Shown in pieces: positions 11,038 through 20,108 of a stretch of DNA of 64,000 bases. A program made the translations under genes and the position numbers. The number at the start of each line of letters is the position of its first letter. Within the stretch, counting starts at the first letter, position 1. The stretch comes from Flavobacteriales bacterium (lineage in GTDB: Bacteria > Bacteroidota > Bacteroidia > Flavobacteriales > JASBRU01): assembly GCA_030149285.1 (NCBI GenBank), contig JASBRU010000003.1, positions 64,001 through 128,000 of the forward strand. The letters are read 5' to 3'. The notes beneath the pieces were generated by a model. The model was not told where the DNA came from. It saw only the letters and a list, made by a program, of their open reading frames with translations, and did no database searches.

Positions 11038-11120
11038 CAAAATTAGCAGCTATTTTAAGAGTGGGAGAGTAGTACAGTTGTTAACACAAGACTCTCAAAA
11101 ACAATGATTTATTATAAAAT

Positions 11121-11144
11121 AAAAAAGCCGCTCAAGGCGGCTTT
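11121..11144 (-). terminator. Rho-independent terminator after the DUF4139 gene
   Basis: Stem AAAGCCGC (11124-11131) pairs with GCGGCTTT (11137-11144) around a five-base loop. On the minus strand it is followed by a run of T's (11121-11126 read as TTTTTT), 20-40 bases past the stop of the 11164-12864 gene. The surrounding 142-base gap holds nothing else apart from the rfbC promoter box. Confidence 0.85.
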
Positions 11145-11163
11145 ATCTAAATGAGCTTAGGGA

Positions 11164-12864
11164 TTAAAGTCCGCTAAGTTGCATGTCTTTAGGATATTTA
11201 ATTTCAAAGCCAAGTTCAAAGTTTTCTATTTGGTTCGGTTCTAAGTTAAATCTCCACTCAATTTTACCGGTATTTGACGTGTGTTTAAATTTACCCTCAG
11301 TTAATAGTTCAATTTTTATATTACCATTTGTGCTTATAGGGATATAGTCTTCAACCACTAACTCAATTTTACGCTTGTTTAGATTATGAACTTTGTAGTT
11401 GTAATACACCGTTTTTTCTGCACTGCTACCCAATGATTTCACCTTGCATTTTTCTCCGGCTAAAGTTCTGGTTACACGCACGTTTTTGTCTTTACCCATA
11501 CTTATAGCTAAGGTATCGCTAAAATAGGCAGGGTTTAAAGTAACTTGACCTATGTAGGTATCGCTATAGTATATGTTAGCCTGAGCATTTAGGATATTGA
11601 TTTCACCTAAGTTGCCAATTCTGGCCATTAAGTATGCATACTGATCTGCTTTTGGAACTGCATAATATTTAAACTCAGCTTCTAAATCATCATGTTTTAA
11701 TATTACGGTGTGACGTTGTCCATCAGAAGGGATGTCATACTTTAAGTTGATTTCATATTCTTCACTAATTAATTGGCGTTGTACAGTTGTAAATGATGAT
11801 GAATTTGAAACCGCAGTTATCTTATCAGTTCTTCTTCTTCCTAAAGATTTAACTTCTTCTACGTCATCAGTACCGATGACTTGAGCATCCATAAGAGCTT
11901 CTTTTTCTCTAGAAATACCACCATAAGTTGGCTGGTAGTCACCATTTCCATTAATTAAGTTGATATACCATGAAGATAAGTTTGGTTTCTGGCTGTTTTC
12001 AGCAGCATTTTTAGTAGATATGGTTAGTTTTACATCTTCCCAATCTTTACCGGTGTTTTGGTAAACTTGTCCTTTTAAAGATAGGCGTATCGGCTTGTCT
12101 AAATCTGTAGCTCTTATGTCATATACAGGGCTCCAACCCGCACTATTAATAAAATACTTTACGCTCATTTTTCCTTTAGTGGCTTGTTCTGCCAAAACAG
12201 TTACTACTACTCTGTAATCTAATTTTGTAGTTCTGGAGTTGTTGTTTTGCTGATTTAATAAGTTTCTTAAATCTGTAAGCTTAGCATTAGCCTTATTGAT
12301 GTTTCGTGTTACTTTATGTTGACTACGTTTAGCATCAATAATGTTTTTATTTACGGTATTTAATTGAGGTCTTAAATACTCTACGGCATCCATTAATAAG
12401 TCTAAAGAGTCACCAACACCACCTCTAGTAATAGGGTTGTTTAAGAGTAAATTTTTCTCAGTATTAAGAGTTGACAATAGCGCATTAATTTCTTCAAGAT
12501 CAAAGTTTAATTCTAAAAGAGAGTCTTCTAAAACTTCTATTTTACCTTTTAATCGATCAATTTCTAATGTGTTCTTTTCGGCACCGGTTTCAACGTACTT
12601 AGATAAGTACTGTACATCCATTATTGTAAACTTTCCATTGCCACTTACCTGTATGCTATTGGAGTGTATACCAGCTTCTAAATCATTAAAAACCAATTTA
12701 GTTACACCGGAACTGAGTGTAACATTTGCTTCTCTTTGTAATTGGGCTCCTTGTAAATAAACTGTAGCAGCTTTTACTGATGAGCCAACTTCTACTTCTT
12801 TTTCAGCAGCTTTTGCCGTAAAGGCAACTAAACTTAGTGCTGATATGATTAAATACTTTTTCAT
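11164..12864 (-). CDS. MuiA-family protein (DUF4140/DUF4139), exported
   Basis: A 566-residue protein with a signal peptide (MKKYLIISALSLVAFTAKAA). The N-terminal part has the DUF4140 pattern (VKAATVYLQGAQLQREANVTL), then a coiled-coil stretch at about residues 95-205, then a DUF4139 domain with ISTKNAAENSQKP and the Bacteroidota-typical C-terminus. The family is named for Streptomyces/Proteobacterial mucoidy-inhibitor homologues; no biochemical activity is established. Between DUF4139 strands, at about residues 310-355, lies a polar insert containing AQVIGTDDVEEVKSLGRRR. ATG start, standalone gene with its own terminator. Probably periplasmic or outer-membrane associated. Confidence 0.8.
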   Translation of the reverse strand: MKKYLIISALSLVAFTAKAAEKEVEVGSSVKAATVYLQGAQLQREANVTLSSGVTKLVFNDLEAGIHSNSIQVSGNGKFTIMDVQYLSKYVETGAEKNTLEIDRLKGKIEVLEDSLLELNFDLEEINALLSTLNTEKNLLLNNPITRGGVGDSLDLLMDAVEYLRPQLNTVNKNIIDAKRSQHKVTRNINKANAKLTDLRNLLNQQNNNSRTTKLDYRVVVTVLAEQATKGKMSVKYFINSAGWSPVYDIRATDLDKPIRLSLKGQVYQNTGKDWEDVKLTISTKNAAENSQKPNLSSWYINLINGNGDYQPTYGGISREKEALMDAQVIGTDDVEEVKSLGRRRTDKITAVSNSSSFTTVQRQLISEEYEINLKYDIPSDGQRHTVILKHDDLEAEFKYYAVPKADQYAYLMARIGNLGEINILNAQANIYYSDTYIGQVTLNPAYFSDTLAISMGKDKNVRVTRTLAGEKCKVKSLGSSAEKTVYYNYKVHNLNKRKIELVVEDYIPISTNGNIKIELLTEGKFKHTSNTGKIEWRFNLEPNQIENFELGFEIKYPKDMQLSGL

Positions 12865-12919
12865 GTTTCAATTTTTAAATTTGATTTACTACGATTTACA
12901 TAAATGATGCCAATGCATG

Positions 12920-13567
12920 TTATTTTCCATAAATCACAGTATTTATTTTTTCGCTAATAGTTTTTGATTTGTTAACGAGCATAAAGTGTGCTCCGTTTTT
13001 TATGGTAATAGGGTTTTCAATATTTCTGTAAGGAAATACCTTATCATTCTCGCCGTGAATATGGTACACGTTGGGTAGTATAGTGCTTTGCTTCCAAGTA
13101 ATTATCTTATCTATAATCCACTTGTAAAAAACATCATCTGTATGGTCAAGCATGTTTTTAATTATACTTCCATTTTCTATACCGGTAACCCTCAAAAACT
13201 TGCCTCCTTTAATTGCTATGTTCTTAATTGTAGCTCCAGAAAACAACTTGTGTAAACCTAAGTTTCCAACTAGTTTATAATACCCAGGTAATTCACCTCT
13301 AGTTTTTACACTAGCTATCAATATTACTTTTTCAATGGGTATTAGCTTTGCAATTTCAATGGCTAAGATTCCGCCAAATGAAATGCCAATTATAATAGGA
13401 GAGGGGTGTTGTATTTGCTCAATTAGCCTTTTAGAATAATCAGCTAGACTTTCATTTTTATCACATTCAATCCAGTCAATATAATGCGTTTCTGCATTGT
13501 TAATATGCAAATGCTTTAGGGATTGCTTAGTTACCCCCATACCACATATAAAGTATATATGCTTCAA
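12920..13567 (-). CDS. Alpha/beta hydrolase
   Basis: A 215-residue small alpha/beta hydrolase. The nucleophile elbow is GISFGG with Ser63, and HGENDKVFP (Asp175) and NGAHFML (His194) complete a plausible triad. No lid domain or signal peptide is seen, so it is probably cytosolic; the substrate is unknown. The start must be TTG at 13567: an in-frame stop lies eight codons upstream and the first ATG would remove the first beta strand (HIYFICGMG). It begins one base after the upstream stop, so it is the third gene of an operon with mtaB and the IMPase-family gene. Confidence 0.8.
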   Translation of the reverse strand: MKHIYFICGMGVTKQSLKHLHINNAETHYIDWIECDKNESLADYSKRLIEQIQHPSPIIIGISFGGILAIEIAKLIPIEKVILIASVKTRGELPGYYKLVGNLGLHKLFSGATIKNIAIKGGKFLRVTGIENGSIIKNMLDHTDDVFYKWIIDKIITWKQSTILPNVYHIHGENDKVFPYRNIENPITIKNGAHFMLVNKSKTISEKINTVIYGK

Positions 13568-13568
13568 A

Positions 13569-14369
13569 TTAATTATTAAACTGTTTTTCTATTACAGATT
13601 GAAATTCATTGAAAATAGTTGCGCTTCCGGCAACTATTTCTGCACCGAAGATATAATTATTTTCGCCTTTAAAGTCAGAGACTCTTCCGCCTGCTTGTTG
13701 AACTATTAATGCACCTGCTGCAACATCCCAAGCATTAAGGCTGTACTCATAAAAGCCATCAAACCTTCCTGCTGCAACATAAGCTAGGTCTGTAGCTGCA
13801 GAACCAAGCCTTCTTATACCTCTCGTATTCTTCATAAAGAACTCTAAGGCAGATAATGATTGTTTCACCCTTTTGTAGTCGTAGTAGGGGAACCCGGTTG
13901 CCATCAATGTATCAGCTAAAACGTCAGTTTGGGCAACAGTTATTTCTTTTCCATTTAAATATGCTTTACTGCCGTTCCAAGCATAAAAGCATTCATTAAG
14001 GTTAACCTCATAAACTACTCCAACAACAACCTCGTCGTTTTCCATTAAGGCTATACTCACTGCAAAACAGGGAATACCATGAATAAAGTTTGTGGTGCCG
14101 TCAAGTGGATCTATTACCCAGTTGTAGGTTTCACCCGTTTTATCAGATGTACCTTCTTCGGCTATGAAACCGGCTTCAGGTAGAAGTTCTGATAAGTGTT
14201 CAACTATTATCTTTTCAGCCTCTTTGTCTACATAAGAGACAAGGCTGTTAAGGCTTTTAGTTTCTACTTTTTCTTGAGAAAAATTCTGACGTTCTGTGCG
14301 AATAAAATTACCAGCGTTTTTTGCAACATTAATAACTTCTTCGCAAAGACTTTGATAGTTTATGGGCAT
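13569..14369 (-). CDS. Inositol monophosphatase family protein
   Basis: A 266-residue Mg-dependent, Li-sensitive phosphatase-fold protein. Metal-site motifs are present: EEGTS near residue 68, DPLDGTTNFIHG near 86-97 and the C-terminal WDVAAGALIVQQAGG. Length and motif order fit inositol-1-phosphatase (SuhB-like). Members also hydrolyse PAP, fructose-1,6-bisphosphate or histidinol phosphate, so substrate is open; Bacteroidota use inositol lipids in some lineages, but I infer nothing firm. Its ATG shares one base with the mtaB stop (TGATG), showing translational coupling. Confidence 0.9.
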   Translation of the reverse strand: MPINYQSLCEEVINVAKNAGNFIRTERQNFSQEKVETKSLNSLVSYVDKEAEKIIVEHLSELLPEAGFIAEEGTSDKTGETYNWVIDPLDGTTNFIHGIPCFAVSIALMENDEVVVGVVYEVNLNECFYAWNGSKAYLNGKEITVAQTDVLADTLMATGFPYYDYKRVKQSLSALEFFMKNTRGIRRLGSAATDLAYVAAGRFDGFYEYSLNAWDVAAGALIVQQAGGRVSDFKGENNYIFGAEIVAGSATIFNEFQSVIEKQFNN

Positions 14370-15703
14370 CAGACAAGTGCTTGTTTAGTAATTTCTTCAA
14401 ATAAAACTACACCATCTTCATCAATACTGGTAAGCTTTATAGGTTGGGTGTGATTTATTAACTCTACACTATACGGAGCTTTAACTTTTACATAGTTTTC
14501 TGTAAACCCGTGTATAAAGCCATCTTTATTTTCAGACTCAAATAATACAGTCTGCTCTGTGTTTAATTGACTTTCATAAAACTGTCTGCGCTTTTTGGCA
14601 GATAGTACTCTAAGCATTTTACTGCGCTTATGTCTTACAGGTTTTTCTACAGCACCATCCATTTCAATAGCCTCAGTATTGGGTCTTTCAGAATAGGTAA
14701 ACACATGTAGGTAAGAGATATCTAACTCATTTAAGAAATTATAAGTTTCTAGGAATTTCTCATCAGTTTCTCCAGGGAAACCCACAATAACATCTACGCC
14801 AATACAAGCATTTGGCATTAATTCTTTTATTCTTTTTACTCTATCAACATAAAGCTCACGCATGTAACGACGTTTCATGCGTTTTAAAAGATCATTTGAA
14901 CCAGATTGTAATGGAATATGAAAATGAGGCACAAATCGCTTAGATTGAGCCACAAACTGTATCGTTTCGTCTTTAAGTAAGTTGGGTTCTATAGATGAGA
15001 TACGTATACGTTCCAAACCCTCTACAGTATCTAATTCTTTAACGAGCTCTAAAAAAGTGTGTTCATGCTTTTTGTTGCCAAATTCACCTTTACCATAATC
15101 GCCAATGTTTACACCTGTAAGTACAATTTCTTTAATGCCTTTGTCAACAATTTCTCGTGCATTACTTAATACGTTCTCTACAGTATCACTCCGGCTAATG
15201 CCTCTAGCTAAAGGAATAGTACAGTATGTACACTTATAGTCACAGCCATCTTGTACTTTTAGAAAAGCTCTAGTGCGGTCGCCAATAGAGTAGGCACCTA
15301 CATAAAAATCAGCCTCATTTATCTCACAACTGTGTACTTCTCCATGACTGTTTTTTGTCAAATCGTTTAAGTAGTCTGTAATTTTAAATTTTTCTGTAGC
15401 ACCTAAAACCAAATCAACGCCCTCAATGTCAGCAATCTCTTCCGGTTTTAATTGAGCATAGCAGCCCACTACAATTATAAAAGCTTCTGGCGATACTTTT
15501 AAGGCAGAACGAATAATGTTTCTGCACTTGGTATCAGCATGGTCTGTTACAGAGCAGGTATTGATTACATATACGTCTGCTTCCTCCTCAAACTCTACCT
15601 TTTCGTAACCTTCATCTTTAAAGTTACGGGCAATAGTAGATGTCTCAGAAAAATTGAGTTTGCAACCTAATGTATAAAATGCTACTTTTTTACTTGAATT
15701 CAT
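14369..15703 (-). CDS. mtaB: tRNA (N6-L-threonylcarbamoyladenosine(37)-C2)-methylthiotransferase
   Basis: A 444-residue radical-SAM methylthiotransferase of the MtaB group, which converts t6A37 to ms2t6A in tRNAs that read ANN codons. UPF0004 domain cysteines are Cys14 (TLGCKLN), Cys50 (NTCSVTD) and Cys81 (VVGCYAQ). The radical-SAM cluster is Cys154, Cys158 and Cys161 (DGCDYKCTYC). A TRAM-like RNA-binding segment fills the last ~65 residues. GCKLN at the first cysteine favours MtaB over MiaB or RimO. I chose ATG 15703 rather than the TTG nine bases upstream, because that TTG lies inside the -7 promoter box. First gene of a three-gene operon. Confidence 0.93.
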   Translation of the reverse strand: MNSSKKVAFYTLGCKLNFSETSTIARNFKDEGYEKVEFEEEADVYVINTCSVTDHADTKCRNIIRSALKVSPEAFIIVVGCYAQLKPEEIADIEGVDLVLGATEKFKITDYLNDLTKNSHGEVHSCEINEADFYVGAYSIGDRTRAFLKVQDGCDYKCTYCTIPLARGISRSDTVENVLSNAREIVDKGIKEIVLTGVNIGDYGKGEFGNKKHEHTFLELVKELDTVEGLERIRISSIEPNLLKDETIQFVAQSKRFVPHFHIPLQSGSNDLLKRMKRRYMRELYVDRVKRIKELMPNACIGVDVIVGFPGETDEKFLETYNFLNELDISYLHVFTYSERPNTEAIEMDGAVEKPVRHKRSKMLRVLSAKKRRQFYESQLNTEQTVLFESENKDGFIHGFTENYVKVKAPYSVELINHTQPIKLTSIDEDGVVLFEEITKQALV

Positions 15704-15709
15704 CGGCTG

Positions 15710-15741
15710 CAAAGATAATTTATTTTAGTATTGTGCTCCAA
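15710..15741 (-). promoter_or_regulatory. Promoter of the mtaB operon, probably giving a leaderless transcript
   Basis: On the minus strand, -7 box TATCTTTG (15710-15717) matches TAnnTTTG exactly, and a TTG inside TTTGG (15739-15741) lies 21 bases upstream, within the spacing normal for Bacteroidota promoters. The box ends only six bases before the mtaB ATG at 15703, so the transcript likely starts at or next to the initiation codon. Confidence 0.65.
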
Positions 15742-15751
15742 AGCATCCAGC

Positions 15752-17389
15752 ATGAGTTTAAAACACTTTTTATGTACAGCAGTAATAACCCTTTTGCTAG
15801 TTTCTTGTGGGGAAACCAAAAGAAATAAGGGGCTTACTGTGTTTAAATATAATGAGTCATCGGGTATAACTTCTTTAGACCCGGGGTTTGCCAGTGTACA
15901 ATCAAACATATGGGCAACTAACCAATTATTTAATGGTTTAGTTCAGCTAGATGAAAACTTAAAAATACAAGCTGCAATTGCCAAAAAATGGAGTATAAGT
16001 GACAGCTCTGCTACTTATACTTTTGTTTTACGTAATGATGTTTATTTTCATGATAATCAATGTTTTAATGATGGTAAAGGGAGACTGGTTGTTGCACAAG
16101 ACTTTGTATATAGCTTTGATAGATTATTAGATGCAAAAGTAGCAGCTAAAGGCTCTTGGGTATTAAAAAAAGTAGATAGCTACAAAGCTTTAAATGATAC
16201 GGTTTTAGAAATTAAACTTAAAGAACCACACTCTCCTTTTTTAGGAATGCTTACAATGCAATACTGTTCTGTAATACCAAAAGAGGCAATAGACTTTTAT
16301 GGTAATGACTTTAGAAGTAATCCTGTAGGGACAGGTCCTTTTTATTTTAAGTACTGGAAAGAAAATGAAAAACTAGTACTGAGAAAGAATGAAAAGTATT
16401 TTGAGAAGGATGATAATGGACAACAATTACCTTATTTAGATGCTATAGCTATTACTTTTATACCCGATAAGCAATCTAGTTTTTTAGAGTTTATTAAAGG
16501 AGACCTAGACTTTATGTCTGGTTTAGATGCTAGTTATAAAGATGAAATTCTTACCTATGATGGCAAGCTGAATCCTAAATACCAGTCGAAAATAGATATG
16601 GTTACAGAACCCTACTTAAATACTGAGTATTTAGGAATATTAGTTGATGAGAGTATTCCGGCTGTTACAGAAAGCCCATTAAGTAATAAGTTGGTTCGCC
16701 AAGCTATTAATTATGGTTTTGACCGTAAAAAAATGATGAAGTATCTAAGAAACAACATAGGTATGCCTGCTACAAGTGGTATTATACCTGATGGTTTGCC
16801 TTCTTATGATAGCAATATTATTAAAGGGTATGAGTACAATCCTGAGAAAGCAAAAGCATTATTGATAGAAGCAGGTTATCCGAATGGAGAGGGTTTACCG
16901 GAAATACCTTTAAGTACAAATAGCTCTTACCTTGATTTATGTGAATATATCCAAAAAGAGTTGAGCCAGATTGGTATTACGGTTACTATAGATGTAATGC
17001 CGCCATCTACTTTGCGTGAAGCCATCTCTACTCAAAAGGTAAACTTTTTTAGAGCCTCCTGGATTGCAGACTATGCAGATGCAGAAAACTATTTATCTCT
17101 GTTTTATAGCAAAAACTTTACCCCGGGCGGTCCAAATAAAGTACATTTTAGCAATCCTAAGTTTGATGAGCTTTATGAGATGGCTATTTCTGAAACCAAT
17201 GATAGTTTACGTTATCATTATTACCAGCAAATGGATGCAATGATGATTGATGATGCATCTATAGTGCCATTGTATTATGATAGGGTATTGCGCTTTACTC
17301 AAAAGAATATAAAGGGCTTAGGTAGTAATGCTATGAATTTACTGTCGCTTAAGAAAGTAAAGAAGCTTACTGAATCTCCAGATCAGTAG
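15752..17389 (+). CDS. ABC transporter substrate-binding lipoprotein (SBP_bac_5, oligopeptide type)
   Basis: A 545-residue extracytoplasmic solute receptor. Lipoprotein signal peptide: MSLKHFLCTAVITLLLVSC, with lipobox LVSC and lipidated Cys19. The body is a family 5 binding protein (DppA/OppA/NikA type): GITSLDPGFASVQSN near the start, SDSSATYTFVLRNDVYFHD, the GTGPFYFKYWKENEKLVLRK signature and a C-terminal domain with IEAGYPNGEGLP. Such proteins capture peptides, nickel or related ligands for an ABC importer; no permease or ATPase genes are adjacent. ATG 15752 is preferred over an upstream TTG because it gives a perfect lipoprotein signal. Its 3' end overlaps the convergent EEP gene by 23 bases. 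Confidence 0.9.
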   Translation: MSLKHFLCTAVITLLLVSCGETKRNKGLTVFKYNESSGITSLDPGFASVQSNIWATNQLFNGLVQLDENLKIQAAIAKKWSISDSSATYTFVLRNDVYFHDNQCFNDGKGRLVVAQDFVYSFDRLLDAKVAAKGSWVLKKVDSYKALNDTVLEIKLKEPHSPFLGMLTMQYCSVIPKEAIDFYGNDFRSNPVGTGPFYFKYWKENEKLVLRKNEKYFEKDDNGQQLPYLDAIAITFIPDKQSSFLEFIKGDLDFMSGLDASYKDEILTYDGKLNPKYQSKIDMVTEPYLNTEYLGILVDESIPAVTESPLSNKLVRQAINYGFDRKKMMKYLRNNIGMPATSGIIPDGLPSYDSNIIKGYEYNPEKAKALLIEAGYPNGEGLPEIPLSTNSSYLDLCEYIQKELSQIGITVTIDVMPPSTLREAISTQKVNFFRASWIADYADAENYLSLFYSKNFTPGGPNKVHFSNPKFDELYEMAISETNDSLRYHYYQQMDAMMIDDASIVPLYYDRVLRFTQKNIKGLGSNAMNLLSLKKVKKLTESPDQ

Positions 17390-18467
17390 AGATCGGGTAA
17401 TGATCGGAGTAAGGTAGCTGGTCGGTTTTGTAATTCTTCGCTATAAAATTCTTGTCATGTAATATATAGTCTATTCTCAATGGGAAGAATGCTTTGTTAT
17501 AACTCTTACCAAACCCTTTGCCAGACTCTACAAAAGAGTCCATTAGCTCTGAATTAATGGAGTGGTAAGCATAAGATTGCGGTGTATCATTAAAATCTCC
17601 GCATACTATAACAGGATAAGGACTCTCAGCTATATATGCCTTTACTTTTTCTGCCTGTGCAGTTCGGTTTTCAAAGCCTCTGTTTATTCGTCTTAATATC
17701 TGAATACCTCCTCGTTTTATTTTTTCGCTATCAGTATCGGCAGATACTTCATTTAAAAACTGGTAATCATCCCAACCCAGTTTTATTGATGCTAGATGAA
17801 CATTAAATACTCTAATAGTATCTCCTTTAAATATAATATCATTATACATAAAGGAATTCAAACCTGTTTCGCTAAATGTTACTCTTTCAGTTTTAATGAT
17901 GGGGTGTTTGCTAAAGGTTGCTAACCCCCAATTTTTGCCTTCATTAGGTAAGTGTGTTTGAGAGTACTTATAGTTTAGATTAGGCGTTGTTTTGCTTTTA
18001 TGATACTCTTGTATACAAATCACATCAGGGGCTACCTCATTAATTGTAGTGCCAATTTTTTCAGGAATATCTTTATCGTCTTCCCAGTTATAAACATTAA
18101 ACATCCTTACATTATAACTCATTACTCTAATGCTAGAACTCTTAAGCTCTGTGTCTCCTGTAAACTTATAAGTAGACTTAAGATTACTTAGGTTTAGTAA
18201 TAGAAGTGCGGAGGATAAAAAAAAGGCTTTCTTTTTAAAGAGTAGCCATATGAGCATAAATACCAAGTTTATTTGTGCTATAAATGAAAACCCTAAGCCA
18301 AAAAAAGCGGGGAGTGTAAATGAACTAGGGGGAATGTAAGCGGCTAAAAAACTTAATAATAAGCTGAAAGCTGCTACAATGTTTAAAGCATATAAGATTT
18401 TGGTTATGAAGCGGCGTACTTTCAAAGCTCTATTTTTTACCGATTCTGAATAAGTAATCCTTTTCAT
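17367..18467 (-). CDS. Membrane-anchored endonuclease/exonuclease/phosphatase (EEP) family protein
   Basis: A 366-residue protein with three hydrophobic segments in the first ~95 residues (two close spans, then FLSSALLLLNLSNL), followed by an EEP domain facing the periplasm or cytoplasm. Catalytic motifs are intact: SYNVRMFN, the metal Glu in CIQEYH, VCGDFNDTP and the final SDHYPIS with Asp-His. EEP-fold enzymes cut phosphodiesters in DNA, lipids or sugar phosphates, and membrane-tethered Bacteroidota versions are of unknown substrate. It overlaps the upstream rhomboid gene by 38 bases in a different frame and is the last gene of the mutL-rhomboid chain. Confidence 0.85.
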   Translation of the reverse strand: MKRITYSESVKNRALKVRRFITKILYALNIVAAFSLLLSFLAAYIPPSSFTLPAFFGLGFSFIAQINLVFMLIWLLFKKKAFFLSSALLLLNLSNLKSTYKFTGDTELKSSSIRVMSYNVRMFNVYNWEDDKDIPEKIGTTINEVAPDVICIQEYHKSKTTPNLNYKYSQTHLPNEGKNWGLATFSKHPIIKTERVTFSETGLNSFMYNDIIFKGDTIRVFNVHLASIKLGWDDYQFLNEVSADTDSEKIKRGGIQILRRINRGFENRTAQAEKVKAYIAESPYPVIVCGDFNDTPQSYAYHSINSELMDSFVESGKGFGKSYNKAFFPLRIDYILHDKNFIAKNYKTDQLPYSDHYPISTDLEIQ

Positions 18468-19365
18468 CCTTAGATAAGCTATCGTATCCTGATTTAGATA
18501 TTTTATCTAGTATAGCATCCATGTTTTGCTGCTCTGTAGCCTTACGCTCGTGATAATTTTTATCCGATTTAGTGTTTTTATATACTGTTCGTAAAGGTGA
18601 TTTTGGTTTAGGCTTGAACCAAGAAAAAACACTGTCTAAGAATTTAGAAAACCCTTTGCTTATATCTTTCCCTTTCAGCATTTGTCTGGCATATATAAAC
18701 CCAAATATGGCTCCACCTAAGTGAGCAATATGTCCTCCTGCATTATTATAAATGAAATCAGGTTTAGATAAAGCTAAAAGGTCCATGAAAATTGCAAAAA
18801 TGGCTATATACTTCAGTTTTACATTACCTAAAAAAAACATACGAACGGTATAGTTTGGTACGTATGCTGCAATAGAAATTAATATTGCTAAAACTGATGC
18901 TGAAGAGCCTATTATTCTTGGGTTTCCAATAGCAATTCCTAAATCTGTAGTAGCATTTTTAAGAGCAGGAAAAACATTAAATGAGAATATAAAAAGAGCA
19001 ACACCTGCTAGTCCCCCCAATATATATATTGCCAATAGTTTTTTCTGACTGAAATACTCTAAAAATATTCTTCCGCCAAAAAACAGCCATACTAGGTTAA
19101 AGAATAAGTGCCAAAAATCTATTTGGACAAACATGTAAGTTAATAGGGCCCAAGGTTTTACCAGTAAAGAGGATAAATTGGAAGGGGTGCCAAACCATTT
19201 AGACACAAAACCACCAACATACTCAAAACCATGACTACTAAATAGGTTAAATAAAATGGAAGAGATTAATATTGCTAAGAATACGGCAATATTAATGTAT
19301 ATCAGCCTAGTTAAATAACTGCCGGATTTATAGCTTTGCTTTATTTCGTCTACAATAGATGCCAT
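18430..19365 (-). CDS. Rhomboid-family intramembrane serine protease (with C-terminal extension)
   Basis: A 311-residue rhomboid with about six membrane spans that would cut transmembrane substrates within the bilayer. HLFFN (His86 to Asn90) lies in the second span. The nucleophile is in GSSAS (153-157; Ser155) instead of the usual GxSG, and the catalytic His is in AHLGG (His215). After residue ~225 comes an ~85-residue basic cytosolic tail ending in GYDSLSKDEKDYLF, a pattern I recall from Bacteroidota rhomboids. The ATG shares one base with the stop of the preceding rhomboid (TAATG), so the two are co-translated. Confidence 0.88.
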   Translation of the reverse strand: MASIVDEIKQSYKSGSYLTRLIYINIAVFLAILISSILFNLFSSHGFEYVGGFVSKWFGTPSNLSSLLVKPWALLTYMFVQIDFWHLFFNLVWLFFGGRIFLEYFSQKKLLAIYILGGLAGVALFIFSFNVFPALKNATTDLGIAIGNPRIIGSSASVLAILISIAAYVPNYTVRMFFLGNVKLKYIAIFAIFMDLLALSKPDFIYNNAGGHIAHLGGAIFGFIYARQMLKGKDISKGFSKFLDSVFSWFKPKPKSPLRTVYKNTKSDKNYHERKATEQQNMDAILDKISKSGYDSLSKDEKDYLFRIGKK

Positions 19366-20108
19366 TAATACATGTATCTTGAGTTTCTATCCCAGTACTT
19401 AATCAATAAGAAGCCAAACAACATACCTCCTAAGTGAGCAAAGTGAGCAATGTTATCTCCTGGTCGGTTTGTAACTCCAAAAAACAGCTCTGCTAAACCG
19501 TAAAAAATAACAAAATACTTAGCTTTAACAGGGATAGCAAAGTATAAATATATGATGGTATTCGGAAACTTCATTCCGTATGCTAATAGAATACCAAATA
19601 CAGCACCGGAAGCCCCTAAAGTTGGGATAAAGTAATGTCTTGAATATTCAGCTACCTGTGCAATGCCATTTGTTGATTCAACAAAGTTGGTGCGCATTTC
19701 TCTTAGAGATTCTGAATCAAACCCTTGCGCAATCAATTCATTTTTTAACTGGATTACATCCCAGTAGCTTACGCCCAAGTGTAGTAAACTAGCGCCCAAC
19801 CCTGTAATTAAGTAATAAATTAAAAACCGCTTTCCTCCCCATACATTTTCTAGCATGGTACCAAACATCCATAAGGCAAACATATTGAAGAAAATGTGAC
19901 TCATGTTAGCATGCATAAACATACTAGTTACAAATTGGTAGGGCTCAAAGTACGGTGAGCCGGGTAAAAATAAGCCAAGCTTCCTCATTAGGTCTATTCC
20001 AAAGCTTGAACCTAATACTAGGGTTGCAACAAAAAATAACCCATTGATTATTAATAGATTTTTGATAACCGGTGGTAATAAACTAAAGCCTCTGGGTCTA
20101 TTCTGCAT
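19365..20108 (-). CDS. Rhomboid-family intramembrane serine protease
   Basis: A 247-residue GlpG-like rhomboid with six predicted spans. HANMSHIFFNM contributes the HxxxN element, GASGAVFG (165-172) holds the nucleophile Ser167, and AHFAHLGG holds the catalytic His225. A ~40-residue loop between spans (roughly 120-155, rich in Glu, Ser and Asn) is longer than in minimal rhomboids. It is coupled to mutL upstream and to the second rhomboid downstream by one-base TAATG overlaps. The two tandem rhomboids differ in their Ser motif (GASGA and GSSAS), so they probably have different substrates. Confidence 0.9.
   Translation of the reverse strand: MQNRPRGFSLLPPVIKNLLIINGLFFVATLVLGSSFGIDLMRKLGLFLPGSPYFEPYQFVTSMFMHANMSHIFFNMFALWMFGTMLENVWGGKRFLIYYLITGLGASLLHLGVSYWDVIQLKNELIAQGFDSESLREMRTNFVESTNGIAQVAEYSRHYFIPTLGASGAVFGILLAYGMKFPNTIIYLYFAIPVKAKYFVIFYGLAELFFGVTNRPGDNIAHFAHLGGMLFGFLLIKYWDRNSRYMY

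Noticed and set aside
12437-12760. 107-codon frame antisense to the DUF4139 protein
   Set aside because: No conserved features; overlaps the coiled-coil coding region.
12876-12883. TAAATTTG on the plus strand
   Set aside because: Exact -7 box, but it points to the right, where no plus-strand gene starts for 2.8 kb.
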